From the NCBI RefSeq assembly GCF_017742235.1, contig NZ_JAGHKQ010000005.1, positions 1 to 64,000 on the forward strand: a DNA stretch of 64,000 bases, in the 5' to 3' direction. The notes beneath the pieces were generated by a model. The model was not told where the DNA came from, did no database searches, and was given only the letters and a program-made list of their open reading frames with translations. How positions within the stretch are numbered: position 1 is the first letter of the stretch; every line of letters begins with the position of its first letter. This DNA is from Bacillus sp. 165. Lineage in GTDB: Bacteria > Bacillota > Bacilli > Bacillales > Bacillaceae_G. Position numbers and translations under genes: made by a program. This document shows positions 63,791 through 64,000 of the stretch, one piece after another.

Positions 63791-63807
63791 ATTCCGCTTC
63801 TTTGTAT

Positions 63808-63834
63808 AAAAAAACCCTGCTAATTTAGCAGGGC
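63808..63834 (-). terminator. PTS IIA gene terminator
   Basis: CCCTGCTAA and TTAGCAGGG form a stem with seven Ts after it on the minus strand, shortly after the IIA stop. Confidence 0.85.
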
Positions 63835-63841
63835 CTGCTGT

Positions 63842-64000
63842 TCACTTTATTTTTTCATATAAAGAGATAATCTCTTCAGCCAAATCCTTCACTGTCATTG
63901 CATTCATGAGGTGATCTTGGGCATGAATCAATAAGATAGAAAGCTCAGAACGTTCTCCTCGTGCTTCTGCTCCAATAAGCTCTGTTTGAAATTTATGAGC
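63842..64000 (-). CDS. PTS lactose/cellobiose-type IIA component (C-terminal part)
   Basis: The last 52 residues of a IIA protein that passes phosphate from HPr to IIB during uptake of beta-glucosides or chitobiose. AHKFQTELIGAEARGERSEL is followed by the active-site region LLIHAQDHLMNAMTVKDLAEEI, with the phosphorylated His in IHAQDH. The start is outside the window. The nearby chbG suggests a chitobiose or cellobiose operon. Confidence 0.85.
   Translation of the reverse strand, partial: AHKFQTELIGAEARGERSELSILLIHAQDHLMNAMTVKDLAEEIISLYEKIK

Overview
The window reads as a chromosomal segment of a low-GC Gram-positive spore-former of the Bacillaceae, broadly Bacillus. Gene order matches the conserved Bacillus block ssrA-smpB-rnr-est-secG-glycolysis-rpoN-clpP-crh/whiA-trxB-hprK/lgt-uvrAB-ctpB-ftsEX-prfB-secA-hpf-comF-tagU-tagO. 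Many proteins match B. subtilis or Geobacillus family members along their whole length. The flagellar cluster that sits between hpf and comF in B. subtilis is missing here, and so are swrA, csbA and comFB. I cannot name the species.

Layout. 1-2.9 kb is accessory: the edge of an IS3-type insertion sequence, a TrmB-type regulator, a NERD-domain protein and two repeat arrays. 2.9-8.5 kb holds tmRNA, SmpB, an MBL-fold hydrolase with a broken 5' end, RNase R, a carboxylesterase and SecG. 8.9-16 kb is the glycolytic operon cggR-gapA-pgk-tpiA-gpmI-eno with a CggR operator. 16-24 kb carries sigma-54, a 54-residue membrane protein missed by length filters, tRNA-Arg(CCG), CtsR-controlled clpP, a small alarmone synthetase, and the Nudix-rapZ-yvcK-whiA-crh operon. 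24-32 kb has trxB, a TPR protein, a third repeat array, the hprK-lgt-yvoD-ppaX-yvoF operon and small membrane proteins. 32-42 kb has uvrBA with a LexA box, minJ, ctpB and ftsEX. 42-52.7 kb has cccB, a YitT protein, prfB with its programmed frameshift, secA, hpf, a relic that looks like an IS200/IS605 end, a cold-shock gene, comFA-comFC and a CwlO-like endopeptidase. 53-64 kb is envelope and sugar-nucleotide genes (DegV, YvyE, LCP ligase, mnaA, ugd, galU, tagO, two deacetylases) and the end of a cellobiose-type PTS IIA gene. Most genes lie on the minus strand.

How the genes work together. Central glycolysis is under CggR. Crh and HprK belong to the phospho-Ser46 carbon-control circuit, and PpaX removes the pyrophosphate that HprK makes. 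MnaA, Ugd, GalU, TagO and the LCP protein supply and attach wall glycopolymers. Triple TGTWAH direct repeats at 11-bp spacing (WalR/PhoP type) lie upstream of ftsEX, the CwlO-like gene and tagO. This suggests one wall-stress regulon over a hydrolase, its known activator and glycopolymer synthesis.

The least explained feature is a family of three intergenic arrays (1304-1669, about 2690-2820, about 26781-27117). All share a CGGCGAA core, alternate two half-units and keep a composite period of 40-41 bp in the same orientation. I do not recognise them as any described element.
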